This document shows positions 26,092-38,856 of a stretch of 64,000 nt of DNA, piece by piece. The stretch covers positions 472,001 to 536,000 of the forward strand of contig JAOTOM010005148.1 in assembly GCA_034440615.1 (NCBI GenBank), written 5' to 3'. The notes under the pieces are model-generated. The model had not been told where the DNA came from. It saw nothing but the letters and a program-made list of their open reading frames with translations, and did not search any database. Position 1 is the stretch's first letter. The number at the start of each line of letters is the position of its first letter. Position numbers and translations under genes: made by a program. Source of the DNA: Ashinkailepas kermadecensis (lineage: Eukaryota > Arthropoda > Thecostraca > Neolepadidae).

Positions 26092-29000
26092 GTGTACCTC
26101 GTTTCTTTGCACGGAGGAAAGCTTGAGGAAGAGGAGTCACATCTCAGTTTTTTCATGCTGAAACTTAGCTAGTTTAGTCAGGTTGCATATCGAGCTGTGA
26201 GAATATTAATATATATAATATTCTATACTCTCATTACGGACATCAGATTATCTACCTTTTACCCGCTATTTCCCCATTACGAATGTGTTTCATTGATACG
26301 CCATTTGCCTCTCCTCATTATTTCTGTTCACAACAAGATGAAGGTTAATATTCAAGGGACCATTTGCAAAGAAAACACCCGAAAATAATTACCGCATTGT
26401 GTATAGCATAAACTCGCCTATGATTATTGACAGTGTTTGCTCTCACTGCAGCTTAACAATCACTTCGAAGACATCATAATTGTGTAATGTATCAGCAAAT
26501 CATTTTAGAGGAATGAAGGTCATATGATGTGGAAAAATCGCCGTTTCTTCCCCTTTTTTTGGCTCCTGTATCCGTCTTCGTCAAGATGTTTAGAATCACA
26601 TTTTACGGGGACATAAATCACGTCACAAGAAATCGAGTGCAGTTTACCACGAGCAAACCGGCCCGTTAGTTTTCGAGACATCAAGGAAATTGCACTGTAT
26701 GCCCCTCCTCCTCTCCTGTAGTTCGAAGCCTAGCGAAGCCGTCGAGAAGCGGGGTTGACATTGACGGGATGCAATGATCATCCCTTTTATTTAGTTTTGG
26801 TTCAAAATATAGCAGTAAACTGTCTGCATTATGTAGATCATCAAAGTCACAACTTCTGGATTCTGGAATTTTGGAATCTGAACAATGTAGCGATTGCAAT
26901 TGACAAATGTGTTCAATAGACCTCTGTCTGTAACCTCTACATGATTTTACACCGCCAACTACATCGTATTCTGCACATAAGGAAAGCTGCAGTGGTCCAA
27001 CAACCTCCATGTATGTAGCATTAAACCAAAAAGGATAAGTAGAATTAGTACAGTAAAGCACAAGTGCAGTACAGTACAATTACAGTGTTTGTCGGCGGTG
27101 CCTGTGTTTCTAGAGACACTTGAAGATGCACTTCAAGATCTCTATTGGAGTGTCTCGGGCCGATCTAGGTCATGTGATAGCGGAAACGTAAGCTCAATTT
27201 GTTGCTAAAATGAGTGCTGAATGCATGGTACTAAAGGGAAAAATATCAGTTCGGATCTGAAACAGTTGGCAGTAAATGACCTGGCACAAACTGTATAATT
27301 TCGAACCAATCGGAACCAGCTGAAAGCGTTCATTGAAGTGCGGGAGAGGAAATAACGCAAGCATGCCATCATATCATAGTTCTAACCACACTAACGACAA
27401 TGCTTTCTCCTGGCACGGCATCATGCCTTCGGGCGACTGAAAATTGTCCCCGGTCGCTGCTCATAACATCATTAGGTAGACGTCATTGGAAACGGGAAGT
27501 CGATGTTATTTTCTGGAGGCTCCGTGCATGATTGCAATCTTTATGCGAATTCAAGGCCAAATATGCACAGAGAGGTGCTGAAAATCGGTCCTGGTGGCAG
27601 CTGTTAATAGTTAATAATAACTGCATTCAGAAAAGCAACGCGAGACTCATTCCATGCAACTGCAGGACTAGGATCAAAGAAGGCTTTTGCATGTTATGCC
27701 TAGGATTAAGTGCTATCCTTGCGCACGACTTATCAATGCGAGATCACGGACGACAGTTGGAATTGTTGCTCCTTAGAAATGAGTGGAGACTTCTTCGGGT
27801 TTCGAGATGTCGGTGTGATGCATTGCTTCAGTACAGGTGGGCTGTAGTGTTAGTATATCCAGTGCGTTCAATACAACACAAATAATGTATGAGCATGGCA
27901 CCTATATTGGCACACAAAAAACAACGAACTTAAATCTGGGTGCGACAGCACGAAGGACCTCTGGAAGTCTCCGCTCTTGTCCGAACCTCGCTATCAAGGT
28001 TCCGAAAATGATCCTAAGTTGAATCGACATTGTATGCACGTAGGCTGCGATGCCCACAGATTTCCCAGATGCAGCCATGTTGCATCGGCCCCGTGTAAAA
28101 GTGCAGCAAAAATGCTGCGGTCGACTGCCATCAAGAAATGCCGGCAATCCAGGGAATGTCGTATCAGGCCCGCATCCGGTTTGCTGAAGCATGAATGTCC
28201 GGCAAAACCCGCTACACGGCACCAGCTGTGCCGGTGTCGGGTCGAGCCCGACGTCGGTGCCATCACGTCAAACGTCGGACGTTCCTCACAGAACGTCTGT
28301 CACAGTACCTTGGCTGTCGCTAAACTGAGCGAACGGCGCGCACAGCGGTCAGCTTCGCCACGCCAGGCTGACCATCTGTATGCAAATATCTGCTTGCGAA
28401 TCTGGCGATAGCGTCAGTTCCTGTTACGCGTCGGACCCGTGAGTCTGAATTTTGACCATGCACAGACTTGTGTTTACCACGAGGCCACTTTCGCCACAGT
28501 TCGGGTCGCAGTGAGCGATGCTTTCTGCTATGAACTCATCAAGTCATAAAGTTTTATGGCTTAATAAGAGCCACAGAGGCCACCTGGGCTAGGCCTACAA
28601 ATGAAAGATAATATGAGAAAATAAAAAGACTAAAACCCCAATCAATGTTATGTCCGGAATTATAAAGCAACTATATACTCAATGGCTTATTATGGCTAAT
28701 CTCTTGAGCATCACATGCCCGAAGTCCGGTTCTTAATCCATCGCCAGGTACAATTGCTACAAACACAATTACCCATCCATAAGCATGAACTAAGACACCT
28801 ATTAGCATCAGGCATCAATCCGACCCCAGTCACCTAAATTGAATCCTGTTGATCCTATCCTATCCTTTTGTGCAGTATCCTCGTACGGTACAGCTTGTCA
28901 CTAAAAAAGGATTCTTGTACCCAAATCATTTAGCCACACTACTTCGGAATATATGCGATGAGTGACCTTCCACTACATCACCAGGCAGGCCATTTCATTG

Positions 29001-29756
29001 ATCAAACACCCTTTGACTGGAAGCTTGTTGGTGTTTAGATGTCCTACTTCTTGGCTTGTCTAAGCCTATATTGCTGATCCCTATGTGATTCCCTAAATAA
29101 CGGAGCATCATTCAGATTAATATTACCCGATCGGTTTATTATCTTATGCATCTAAATGTACTCAGTTAGTATATGTCTGATACCATAAGCCTCTTCCAAC
29201 CTTGCCTGGTTCACTGAACACGTTGCGCTATTATTGTCTGAATCCCTTTAAGTTAGTATCACAACTGTCCAGCCATACGCTCTGATTTATCTCTCCTTGC
29301 ATCAACCTGTCAGTTTCTTCATCTTGATCTGGTGTCCTATGTTATGTCTCGACCCTTAATTTTGTTCCATGCCTCAGGACGCGATCCAACAATGGGGATT
29401 CTACGCTCTCACTACCAACACTAAAGCATGACATTTCATAGTTTTCTTTGCAGACAAGACTGTACCATCTCCTATCCTTGACTTTCTTTGATAAGCATGC
29501 ACGCTGCTGCCATTGCATTCAAATCCATGCAAGTTATCTCCAAAAATGCATTCCCTAACCAATGCCTATATATCGGCAGGTGAGATTCACACGACCACTG
29601 TGACGTTTGCTTGCTCGGCTGCACCAAACACCCCACTTACCATCAAGCCTGACCGATAATTGGTCATCACCGGGTGAGATTCACAAGGCCAACTTGATGA
29701 GCGTCCGTCACCACTGACAGTCTGCTGGACAGAGGATGCCAAACACCTGAGCAGGC
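26092..29756. other. Long intergenic stretch without a supported gene
   Basis: AT-leaning. A minus-strand frame at 27079-26681 (132 codons) has ordinary composition but no motif, and its length is within chance for this window. 28700-29600 is pyrimidine-biased on the plus strand and may be an old transposon relic, but no frame survives. Confidence 0.3.
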
Positions 29757-29870
29757 AGCACTCACCAGCATCACCAGCATCACCAGTATCACCAGTATCG
29801 CCAGCATTACCAGTCTCGCCAGCATCACCAGTATCGCCAGCATCACCAGTATCGTCAGTATCATCTATTT
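29757..29870. repeat. 9-bp repeat, GTATCACCA-type
   Basis: CACCAGCATCACCAGTATCG-type units, period 9, about 12 copies. On the minus strand it reads as a hydrophobic LVMLAI repeat, which is a by-product. Confidence 0.9.
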
Positions 29871-29927
29871 ACGACGCTCAGTGCCACCCAACAGTCAGCT
29901 GTCCGTCAGCTCCGTCGACACTGATGT

Positions 29928-30910
29928 TGTGCAGCAGAAGTGTGTAGCGATAGTGCAGAAGTGTGTAACGACACGTAGTGTGTGACGATAGTGCAGAAGT
30001 GCGTAGTGACACGTAGTGTGTAGCTATAGTGCAGAACTGTGTAGCCACGCGTAGTGTATAGCGATAGTGCAGAAGTGTGTAGCCACACCTAGTGTGTAGC
30101 GGTAGTACAGAAGTGTGTAACGACACGTAGTGTGTGACGATAGTGCAGAAGTGCGTAGTGACACGTAGTGTGTAGCTATAGTGCAGAACTGTGTAGCCAC
30201 GCGTAGTGTATAGCGATAGTGCAGAAGTGTGTAGCCACACCTAGTGTGTAGCGGTAGTACAGAAGTGTGTAACGACACGTAGTGTGTGACGATAGTGCAG
30301 AAGTGTGTAACGACACGTAGTGTGTGACGATAGTGCAGAAGTGTGTAGCCACACCTAGTGTGTGACGATAGTGCAGAAGTGTGTAGTGACACGTAGTGTG
30401 TAGCTATAGTGCAGAAGTGTGTAGCCACGCGTAGTGTATAGCGATAGTGCAGAAGTGTGTAGCCACGCGTAGTGTATAGCGATAGTGCAGAAGTGTGTAG
30501 CCACGCGTAGTGTATAGCGATAGTGCAGAAATGTGTAGCCACACCTAGTGTGTAGCGGTAGTACAGAAGTGTGTAACGACACGTAGTGTGTGACGATAGT
30601 GCAGAAGTGTGTAACGACACGTAGTGTGTGACGATAGTGCAGAAGTGTGTAGCCACACCTAGTGTGTGACGATAGTGCAGAAGTGTGTAGTGACACGTAG
30701 TGTGTAGCTATAGTGCAGAAGTGTGTAGCCACGCGTAGTGTATAGCGATAGTGCAGAAGTGTGTAGCCACACCTAGTGTGTAGCGGTAGTACAGAAGTGT
30801 GTAACGACACGTAGTGTGTGACGATAGTGCAGAAGTGTGTAGCGACACGTAGTATGTAGCAATATTGCATAAGTGTGTAGCCACACGTAATGTGTAGCGA
30901 TACTGCAAAA
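29928..30910. repeat. 38-bp satellite-like array with higher-order structure, about 26 monomers
   Basis: Each monomer carries GTGTGTAGC, then a variable CACG or CGACACG with TAGTGTGTA, then CGATAGTGCAGAA. Monomer subtypes (CCACACC, CCACGCG, CGACACG, TGACACG) recur in fixed order; one four-monomer block of 152 bases is repeated (from about 30075 and again from about 30227), and related blocks follow. The right end decays at 30840-30910. Long minus-strand frames through it are by-products. Confidence 0.93.
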
Positions 30911-33571
30911 AGATGTGTAAAGATATCGGGCGACTGCATCGATTCCATTTCTGTGGTATGTGAGCGTGGCTGTGTAGTTCAATAACATCTTCTGCCGGCG
31001 GCAACGTCGCACTCACCAGACCGAACCTGCACTCGTCCCTGTTACTGTTCTGCAGGAGACCTACTCCTCAGGTCCCCGACAAGCATCGCGTTAAGACGGG
31101 GATATACTTGGCAAGCAATCGACCTGACCGATTCGCCTGTGATGCGAAACTTATTTTTTAGGTGAGAATTAAGTATGAACCCTACTTTTAACAACACTCA
31201 CGTGTGGAAAAGAGCGGAATGTATTTCGGTAGGCAGTGCTCAGCTGCACGAACGGTGCACATGTCGTGTCATAGGTCATTCAAAAGTTGCGCGCTGATTG
31301 CACCACGGCTTGCCGCCTCCAGGTGACGTCGGAAGCGCATATACCTGCTGTTCTCGAGCCTCAGGCCGCTCTCAGGTCTGAGCCGTTCGGTATGGTTAAG
31401 CCACAAACCCTGACCACCTCACTTCTTGTGAGGCTGGTGTAGAAGAGACCGGGCTTATCGGACATGATCTGGTCATCACGCGGTGGTTCCGGGCCGCATA
31501 TCTGACAGCTGGTGTGCTCTTCTAGTGTGATCCACTTTACACCCAGAGCCGTACCCGAGGGTAAGATTGGTTTCACAATGCACCTGCACGCTTCCCAGGA
31601 CGCAATCCGCCCATGGTTGACTTCAGACAACGCGCTGTCGCTATCGTCGGCATGCGACGTTGTTGAAATACTGCTCACGTCTGCGCATAGCATACAAAAT
31701 GCAGTGCATTTCAAAGCTACTCTTTACGAGCCAAGGTGTGTCATCCTGTCTTAAAGCAATCCACAAGCTGTATGACCAACGCAGTCGATGCGCCCGTAAG
31801 CCTAAATAACCAAAGCAATCCCCAAAGAGTAATTCAATATTTGTGTTGTGTCAACAGCAGCTGGATGCGAATGTGATGTACGATAAATGACTAAATACTC
31901 GCCCCGCATGGGCCACGGAACAGAATAGCAAACTCATGTGCGATATTTAGCATCACTGCAGCGGTCGGCATATGATAATGCATGCGCACAGTCGCCCGCA
32001 AGTCGGCTAACTATTTTGATTTGGGATTAGACAGCCGGGTTACCATAATTATGCTGATCGCCTTACGTAGGAACGGGTTGGTGGTCGGATGACACGGCGC
32101 CGCTCGTGTTCGACTCGCCAGGCGTGGAGCGGTCGCTCGCCCAGACCGCTCGTCTTGCCTTTGATGTGCCGACGTGAACGGGCGCACAGGACCATACCGC
32201 CACTGCGGCCATATGTGGGCGGGAGGGTGCAACACCAATGCCATGTGACGTCCATGGAACCACGAGGCGCGAGTACCCACAGGAATTCCGACCCCAGCAG
32301 CCCCGGTTGCAGTGCTGAGCACGCCTAGATAGAGCGTGCTAGGTTAGTGGGTACGGCAAACCAATCGAACATGCCTACCGGAAGTAGGCAGGTAGAAGGT
32401 CAAGTGTAGCAGTACACCGTGATTCTTGCGGTGAATCCACCCTCCAGGGATTCTGAACTGATGTATGCGAGTTGCAGCTGCTGAGAGAAAATCGAAGCTG
32501 GGCAACCCGTGACAAATTAACGGGAGAGCTTTATCTGAGAGCCGGCAGCTGTGTTGGGTGCATGCCCACAGTCGATAACTAACTTGATAGTGATAGTAAT
32601 CTGTTGTAAGGAGAAATCAGTATGCGATTAATACGATCCGCCAACATGATCACCATATATAAAATAATATTGAACGACTTAGTATTGCTAATTGAATGTT
32701 CCCTCACACAGAACGTGTTGGTACTTCGATTACTATGGTGTGCTGGCATGAAAACAATTTCTAATTGCGTTGCATGAGAAGTACCAGGCAGATCCATGTT
32801 CAACAATAGATCCCCAACATGTGGCAAATATGTCAAATAATCTGGCTTTGAAGCTGCCAGCGGTGACATGTACCCCGGTAGGTTGCAATAATCTTTCACA
32901 GCGTCTGGCATTTCCCGCATCAGATAGACATTTTGCGCAATACACAATGAAGTATTCGCCAGCATAAGTATATTGTCTGGTTTAACAGATAATCACTGTA
33001 CAAAATCTACACCGAAGCGGAATACAAAAATACACGATCGTCGCGGCATGTGTACACAACGGATCATCCACAAAAACAAGCGTGAGGTGCGTGGGCTGAG
33101 CAGCATTACGTACAGCCAAATTAGTTGTTTGCGATACTTCAACCGGCGACCTCGACAACAGAAACTGGTGAAGGGCACCGATCGAAGCCGGCCCACGCCA
33201 GCACACGACGCGTCTCCGGCGGCGCGTTCGTTACTCTCTGGCAGCTGAGTCGCGGGGGTGTCGGCGTTCTGGCAGCGGCCGCAGTTGCGCCTGCTGCGGT
33301 GCCTGAGATCAGCACGCGAGCTCGGCGCGTCCCGAGCCCAGCTGGCCGTCCACGCGACACACCGCCGCAACACGGCGCGCTTCCGTTGGCACCGATCGAA
33401 TGCACTCGTATCGTCCTCGTAACTGGCACATGGATATAATTCGCTCGTTGCCATCCTCAGTGGCGCACGAAACAAAGTCGGACACACGCGCGCACACCAC
33501 TCCTGTCTCAGCGCGCGACAGCGATTGCATTCTGGCCACTCTCTTTCGTCCCCGCCGACCACGCGTCGGAG
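30911..33571. other. Region downstream of the gene, nothing firmly recognised
   Basis: It should include the 3' UTR just left of 33572, but I see no AATAAA on the minus strand nearby. A GC-rich stretch extends from 33170. A 117-codon minus-strand frame at 31714-31361 has natural composition but no splice signals that join it to the gene. Confidence 0.3.
31764..31822 (+). repeat. SINE-like fragment, copy 1
   Basis: CAGTCGATGCGCCC followed by a TAAGC word and an AACCAA-rich tail matches 42980-43040. The shared core is about 50 bases at roughly 80 percent by eye. The A/C-rich tail is what a SINE 3' end would look like; no polymerase III boxes are seen. Confidence 0.55.
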
Positions 33572-34176
33572 TCACTGCTTCCGCACGGCGAACCCGTATT
33601 CGTCCGCGTCGGCGCCGCTCGAGAACTCCTGCTCGAGACTCTGCGAGAGCGAGCGGCGGTCGCGCACGCTGCTGAACAGCGAGTACAGGTTGTTGCGCTG
33701 TTTGGGCGCGTTGGTGCGGCGCGTGGCGCGCGCGGCCCCCGCGGCGCGACTGACGTGCGCCGCCGACACGAACAGCTGCGCCGGCCGCAGAGGCAGCGGC
33801 GGCGGCTCGGGCGATGGCGTCGCCTCCCGCACCCGCTCGCGAGCCGCCAGCGCTCCGTACAGCACCTCCTCGTACGTGTGGTAGTCGGCCGCCGGGCTGG
33901 TGCACTCGGCGGGCCGGGGCATGCGCCCCTTGCTCTGCAGCTCTTCGATGATGTCCAGCATGCACTGCGCCATGTGCGAGAACTTGGAGCGCAGCGCGTT
34001 GGTGGGCCGCGCGCCCGCGACCCGGCCTGCCGGGCACTGCAGACTGGTCCGCAGCGAGTGGCCCGACGTCAGGTCGCGACCGTGGCCCGAGGCCGGGTCG
34101 GGACCAGGGCCGGGCCGCGGCGTCGGGCCGGTCTGGACCATGCTGATGTCGGCTCGTCGACTGGGAGCGAGGAGAT
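33572..34176 (-). CDS. Last coding exon of the same gene (residues 340-540, stop TGA)
   Basis: The exon starts after a good acceptor: a pyrimidine-rich stretch (TGTCTGTCTTTCCAG) preceded by a branch-point-like TTAAC. Its first two bases, AT, complete a codon with the single G left by the upstream exon, giving Asp340, so the intron phase matches. It encodes about 200 residues and ends in TGA at 33572-33574. A Pro/Gly-rich linker (about 355-375) leads to a likely amphipathic helix at about 402-423, containing MAQCMLDIIEELQ. Next come a tyrosine motif (YHTYEEVLY, 438-446), a proline stretch (460-471), an Ala/Arg-rich part and a charged C-terminus ending EYGFAVRKQ. The helix and Tyr motif are the most peptide-like, least composition-biased parts and the best query for homologues. 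A weak GTGACT donor overlaps the stop, so a further exon cannot be excluded, but I see no convincing one downstream. Confidence 0.68.
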
Positions 34177-36475
34177 CTGGAAAGACAGACAATTGCATGT
34201 TAATACACACGTCAACGTCACTTTGGGCTGAGGGGAACCGTTACTACTACGGCCCCACGGCACCAAATATGATTAGTATGCACTGATGTACGGATAGTTG
34301 GGTCGTGCCACGAGGCGGGTGTAGCTTCACGATTTCAATGCTACTTGCATCACACGGAGCCAACAAAACAGATGAATCTATAGTGATCTGAACTCAGGAC
34401 ACTTCGAACAAGGCCGGTACCAATTGAGTGGTGCATCAGTAGTGTCGGTATCCATGGATTTATACGAGACCAATTCAGATCAGCACACACATCACCACCA
34501 CGCAATGCATGTTTCACGGATATAGCGGCTATCGACGTCATCATCAAGAGGAAATCTTACGTTCAACAGCTCAACGAGCGCCCCTGAACGCTGAGCTCAG
34601 CACTGATGTCGAGGAGATGGATGCCAAACATTCCAGGCTTCATCATTCAAGTTTTGCAAGGCGACACTCGATTGTGTTGCATGCCACGTGTAACCACCCT
34701 CGTCGTATGTTTCCTGCTCAGCATTGGCACTCCTCTCACCGTGCCTTCGTCTCTGATTCAGCCTCAGTCCGGTGTTTCGGCATCTGGCGGCGGAACCTTT
34801 ACACTGTTCCCGTCCTATCCAGTGTAGCATGTTTTCCTGCCTGCTATTTTCCTATGATTGTACATTGTCGGCTTGATGGCCGGTGAGATCGGCGCCAGGT
34901 ATCCGCCCGAGCGGTACGTGTCTTTGCTGGTGCGATATAAAGCGCGCCGAACACATTCATCTTGCCGTGAGATTAGCCATATTCATGCATGACCGAAGCA
35001 GCGGATCTTATTTCAGATACAGTTGCTGTTTGCAGTAGGTGCTATCACCGAGCGCTATTACCAGGCTCGGTCGACGTCGACATCCATTGGCTGGTCATTC
35101 GAGCTTCGGGCTTCATGATGTTTTACTACTGAGCTTAACACAGAGGACAGGTGTCGATGCATCTCACGACCAACAGGCATGCGTCACGGCGACACGACCT
35201 TGACCTGTGGCCGCCGCGGCGTCCAGGTCGGTCAGCCCTGGCATCCGGGGTGCGCAGAGCCGGCTCGGCCGGTTCGTGCTGCCAAGCCGATCGGACGGGA
35301 AGATTTACTCGCGGTCATTCAGACAAAGCTTTATAATTCCGCGTCCCGAATCGTATAGCCGGAATGCACCGGCTTGCCTCCAATTACACCCTTAAATTGA
35401 CAGCTATAATTCATGACACAGCGAAAGAATCCCGACGTGTTTTTAACAGGTCTGACTTCGTTTAATTTTGTAGCGATTCGAAGCGCCTCATCCGAAGAAG
35501 AAATCGGCATCGCACCATTAAACACTATCGGAATCGGAGTGCTTTAGCACTAGAGCATCGCGAAGCGTTGGGAATGTGTTGTAAAAGGGGAAGTCGTGGA
35601 ATTTATCGCCCAGGGTGACAACGCGGCACGCATCATACGTTGTGTATGTGCGTGTGTGTTCGTGTGTGTGTCCATGTGTGTGCTTAAGTTGGAAAGATGT
35701 GACTGATTATCATTCTCATCCCAGTAGCTACGGTAGTTAATAATCGATTAATGTGGCAAAATACCATAAATTGACTACGGCTTGTGAGCAGTATTATCCA
35801 TGCTTATTGCTCGTGAGTAAGCATCATTATATTTGTTTTATATTGCACTTGAACCGAACCTTCCAGCGGTGACTTGCAACAGTCGGCAATGCCGAAGGAG
35901 GCACAAACCGAACAACGAAAGCTTCCATCTTTTTTCTTTCTTACCATAGTGACAAGGCTTTATTGGATACAAAGTCTTTACAATACAAAGTCTTACAAAA
36001 TCTATTGGAAACAAAGTCTTACAAAGTCAAAGTCAAAGTCTTCATGGGATTATGAGAATACCTTGACTTAATGGCAGTAAAGAAAGTGTCATCGTGCTAC
36101 AAGAGGACAATGCCATTGGAGACATCAATCTACATGGAAGTAATTGCTCAGAAGGATGTGAAGGCACCTACTCTCGTATTTCTTTATTTAAGCAGCATGT
36201 ATTAAACAAGCACTCCAGAAATGTTTGCGACGCGGCAACGCCCGAGGCTGCGTGCGCTCGCATTCCGACCTATCACAACTCCGAAGCATTTATCACGGCC
36301 CAGAGACGACCGAAAATATCGTCGTCAAGTTATCAGATGCTTGTTATCTGACGACATGTTGAGGACAAATCGTCGCGGTCGCGTCTGGAGCGGTCGCGTC
36401 GGCCGGTCTGCCGAGGACGGCGCGGCGCGGCGAACAATGGCGCTACCAGCTCATCAGCGAGTAACTGTACTGGTG

Positions 36476-37402
36476 CGCGGCGGTGCCGCCGAACCGACAG
36501 CGGCTCCCGTAATGACCGGTGGAGCTGGCCGAGCGGCGGTGCCGCCGGACCAGCAGCGGCTCCAGTAATGACCGGTGGAGCTGGCCGAGCGGCGGTGCCG
36601 CCGGACCAGCAGCGGCTCCCGTAATGACCGGTGGAGCTGGCCGAGCGGCGGTGCCGCCGAACCGACAGCGGCTCCAGTAATGACCGGTGGAGCTGGCCGA
36701 GCGGCGGTGCCGCCGGACCGACAGCGGCTCCCGTAATGACCGAGCGGCGGTGCCGCCGGACCGACAGCGGCTCCCGTAATGACCGGTGGAGCTAGCCGAG
36801 CGGCGGTGCCGCCGGACCAGCAGCGGCTCCCGTAATGACCGGTGGAGCTGGCCGAGCGGCGGTGCCGCCGGACCAGCAGCGGCTCCCGTAATGACCGGTG
36901 GAGCTGGCCGAGCGGCGGTGCCGCCGAACCGACAGCGGCTCCAGTAATGACCGGTGGAGCTGGCCGAGCGGCGGTGCCGCCGGACCGACAGCGGCTCCCG
37001 TAATGACCGGTGGAGCTAGCCGAGCGGCGGTGCCGCCGGACCAGCAGCGGCTCCCGTAATGACCGGTGGAGCTGGCCGAGCGGCGGTGCCGCCGGACCAG
37101 CAGCGGCTCCCGTAATGACCGGTGGAGCTGGCCGAGCGGCGGTGCCGCCGGACCAGCAGCGGCTCCCGTAATGACCGGTGGAGCTGGCCGCCGGACCAGC
37201 AGCGGCTCCAGTAATGACCGGTGGAGCTGGCCGACGGACCAGCAGCGGCTCCAGTAATGACCGGTGGAGCTGGCCGAGCGGCGGTGCCGCCGGACCGACA
37301 GCGGCTCCCGTAATGACCGGTGGAGCTGGCCGACGGACCAGCAGCCGGGTCCGTAGTGACCGGTGGAGCTGGCCGACGGACCAGCAGCCGAGTCCGTAGT
37401 GA
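36476..37402. repeat. 56-bp GC-rich minisatellite in the intron, about 16 copies
   Basis: The unit contains GGTGGAGCTGGCCGAGCGGC, GGTGCCGCCGGACC and CAGCGGCTCCCGTAATGACC; the period is exactly 56 (for example TAATGACC at 36510 and 36566). Variants swap ACCAGCAG for ACCGACAG. Units shorten at the right end. The unit has no stop in several frames, so long minus-strand frames (up to 322 codons) run through it without being genes. Confidence 0.96.
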
Positions 37403-37854
37403 CCTGTGGAGCTGGCCCGCACGCTGGAGTCGATGCCGCATCGTCACCGGCCTGTTGGCCCGCAACAGGTGAACTTCCCGGTTGGTCGTCGCCTCGGAGC
37501 ATGTTCGGACGGACGCCGCGGCTATGTGACGGATCCCGTCCCTCTGCGCCGGTCTGTGACAGGTGGCGCAGCTCCATCGCTGGCCCAGAGAGCGGCGATA
37601 TTGCCAGATCCTGCCATTACATGGGACCATTACAGGGACTCGCCACTAGGTCGCTGCCAAATTAAGCACCTCGCGGACGCTTTTGCGAGTGCGTTTTGTT
37701 CGCCCATCACTTCTTGACAGCGCTATGAATATGCAAATGAGCAGTTCGATGGTTGCTGAAGTACTACCGAGGCGATGTCCCGACTTGCTGTCAGAATTAC
37801 GAGCGATATATTCGTGGTAACGCGAAGTACCGCGATTATAACTTGAATAGACCA

Positions 37855-37974
37855 TTGCATGACTAAGTGGTATGCAAAGTTGATATTCTACCTCAACGCG
37901 TGCCATGCTTGTCATTGCATGACTAAGTGGTATGAAAAGTCGATATTATACCTCAACACGTGCCATGCTTGCCG
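37855..37974. repeat. 60-bp tandem duplication
   Basis: TGCATGACTAAGTGGTATG starts each copy, at about 37855 and 37915. The copies differ at only a few positions. Confidence 0.9.
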
Positions 37975-38014
37975 CATCGCGGCAGCAGTGCCACCGGGCG
38001 GCGCGCCGCCCTAT

Positions 38015-38073
38015 CCGGTGTCGTCCTACCCCACCTCTAGCCCTGTCCGGTGTCGTCCTACCCCACCTATAGA
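38015..38073. repeat. 32-bp tandem duplication
   Basis: CCGGTGTCGTCCTACCCCAC occurs at 38015 and 38047. Confidence 0.85.
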
Positions 38074-38754
38074 GCACGAGTCACGTGCTGAATGGACCTC
38101 GTCGGAAGCCTCTCTGGGTGCCGGCAGCGACACAGTTCCGCACGCATCAGATATGTATGAGCACAACCCAGCGAGAGTCGGCCCATCACCGAGAATAATG
38201 CATCAGTGAAATGGACCACTCCCCCGCCTCGCCGCATGTCCGTCGTTTTTGTAGCGCCGCCACTGCTCGCGCTTCCCCGCACGCGGCGCCTCACCCGCTC
38301 CGGTTTGCCGACGGTGAAGTTGTTTACGAGGCGGCACGACACGCGTGCCGCAGTGGAGGCCGAGAGGCTCAGCGTCAGCAGTTTACGATAGGGAGAGCCG
38401 TCGAACGGTATTAAGCTGTGTTATGACGGTGTTTACGAGACGAAAGGCCGGCGTGCCGTGCCGCCGCGTCTCATCGGATGACTGCCACGAGACCATCAGT
38501 GGATCGCTCGGCTGGAGTTATCGCCATTGGACACCGGCCGGATCGAGATCACCCGAGTTGAGGGGTTCAGAGTGATGAGCGGTCTGTGTTGTTGTGTGCG
38601 GCTATGGTGAGATGTGTCGTGGCGGCCCTGAGCAGCCACTGAGTGCGCTGCGTGGCTGCTGTGAGTGCGCTGTAAAGCTGCGCCAACGCCGTCGCAGCGC
38701 CGCATGCGCCGCCAACGCGACGCGGACCGCTGGCGGCGCGCGATGCATAACAAT

Positions 38755-38856
38755 GGCGCGCACCACGGGACTGATGTCCATTACACCGACCTGCTGACGT
38801 AGCAGGGCGCGCACCCCGGGACTGATGTCCATTACACTGACCTGCTGACGGGACGA
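38755..38856 (-). repeat. 51-bp tandem duplication spanning the splice donor
   Basis: Two near-identical copies lie side by side. Both contain CAGCAG followed by a donor-like sequence: GTCAGT in the upstream copy (exon end 38842) and GTCGGT in the downstream copy (exon end 38791). The 51-bp spacing keeps frame, so use of the second donor would add 17 residues without a stop. The first donor fits the consensus better. Confidence 0.75.

Larger units (their letters stand above)
34177..38841 (-). other. Intron of the unrecognised gene, 4665 bp, phase 1
   Basis: It is bounded by GT at 38841-38840 and AG at 34178-34177 on the minus strand. It contains the 56-bp minisatellite (36476-37402), short ACAAAGTCTT-type repeats at 35960-36045, a GT-rich stretch near 35645-35685, a 60-bp tandem duplication at 37855-37974, a 32-bp duplication at 38015-38073 and half of the 51-bp duplication at the donor. 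A GC-rich stretch at 38220-38520 has open frames but no recognisable peptide. The first 275 bases after the donor stay open in the exon's frame, so intron retention would not stop translation at once. Confidence 0.65.

Noticed and set aside
26681..27079. 132-codon minus-strand frame of natural composition
   Set aside because: A few frames this long are expected by chance in 64 kb; no motif or splice signals.
30024..30948. Minus-strand frames with YTLLHYRYTLRVATHF-type repeats
   Set aside because: They arise from the 38-bp array; frame changes with monomer insertion and no start or splice context exists.
31361..31714. 117-codon minus-strand frame downstream of the gene
   Set aside because: Considered as an extra 3' exon, but no acceptor joins it in phase and the previous exon ends in a stop.
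33309..34037. 242-codon minus-strand frame overlapping the last exon
   Set aside because: It is the GC-rich shadow of the exon; only the other frame fits the splice phase.
36454..37630. Minus-strand frames of 204-322 codons
   Set aside because: They arise from the 56-bp minisatellite in the intron, in three frames at once.
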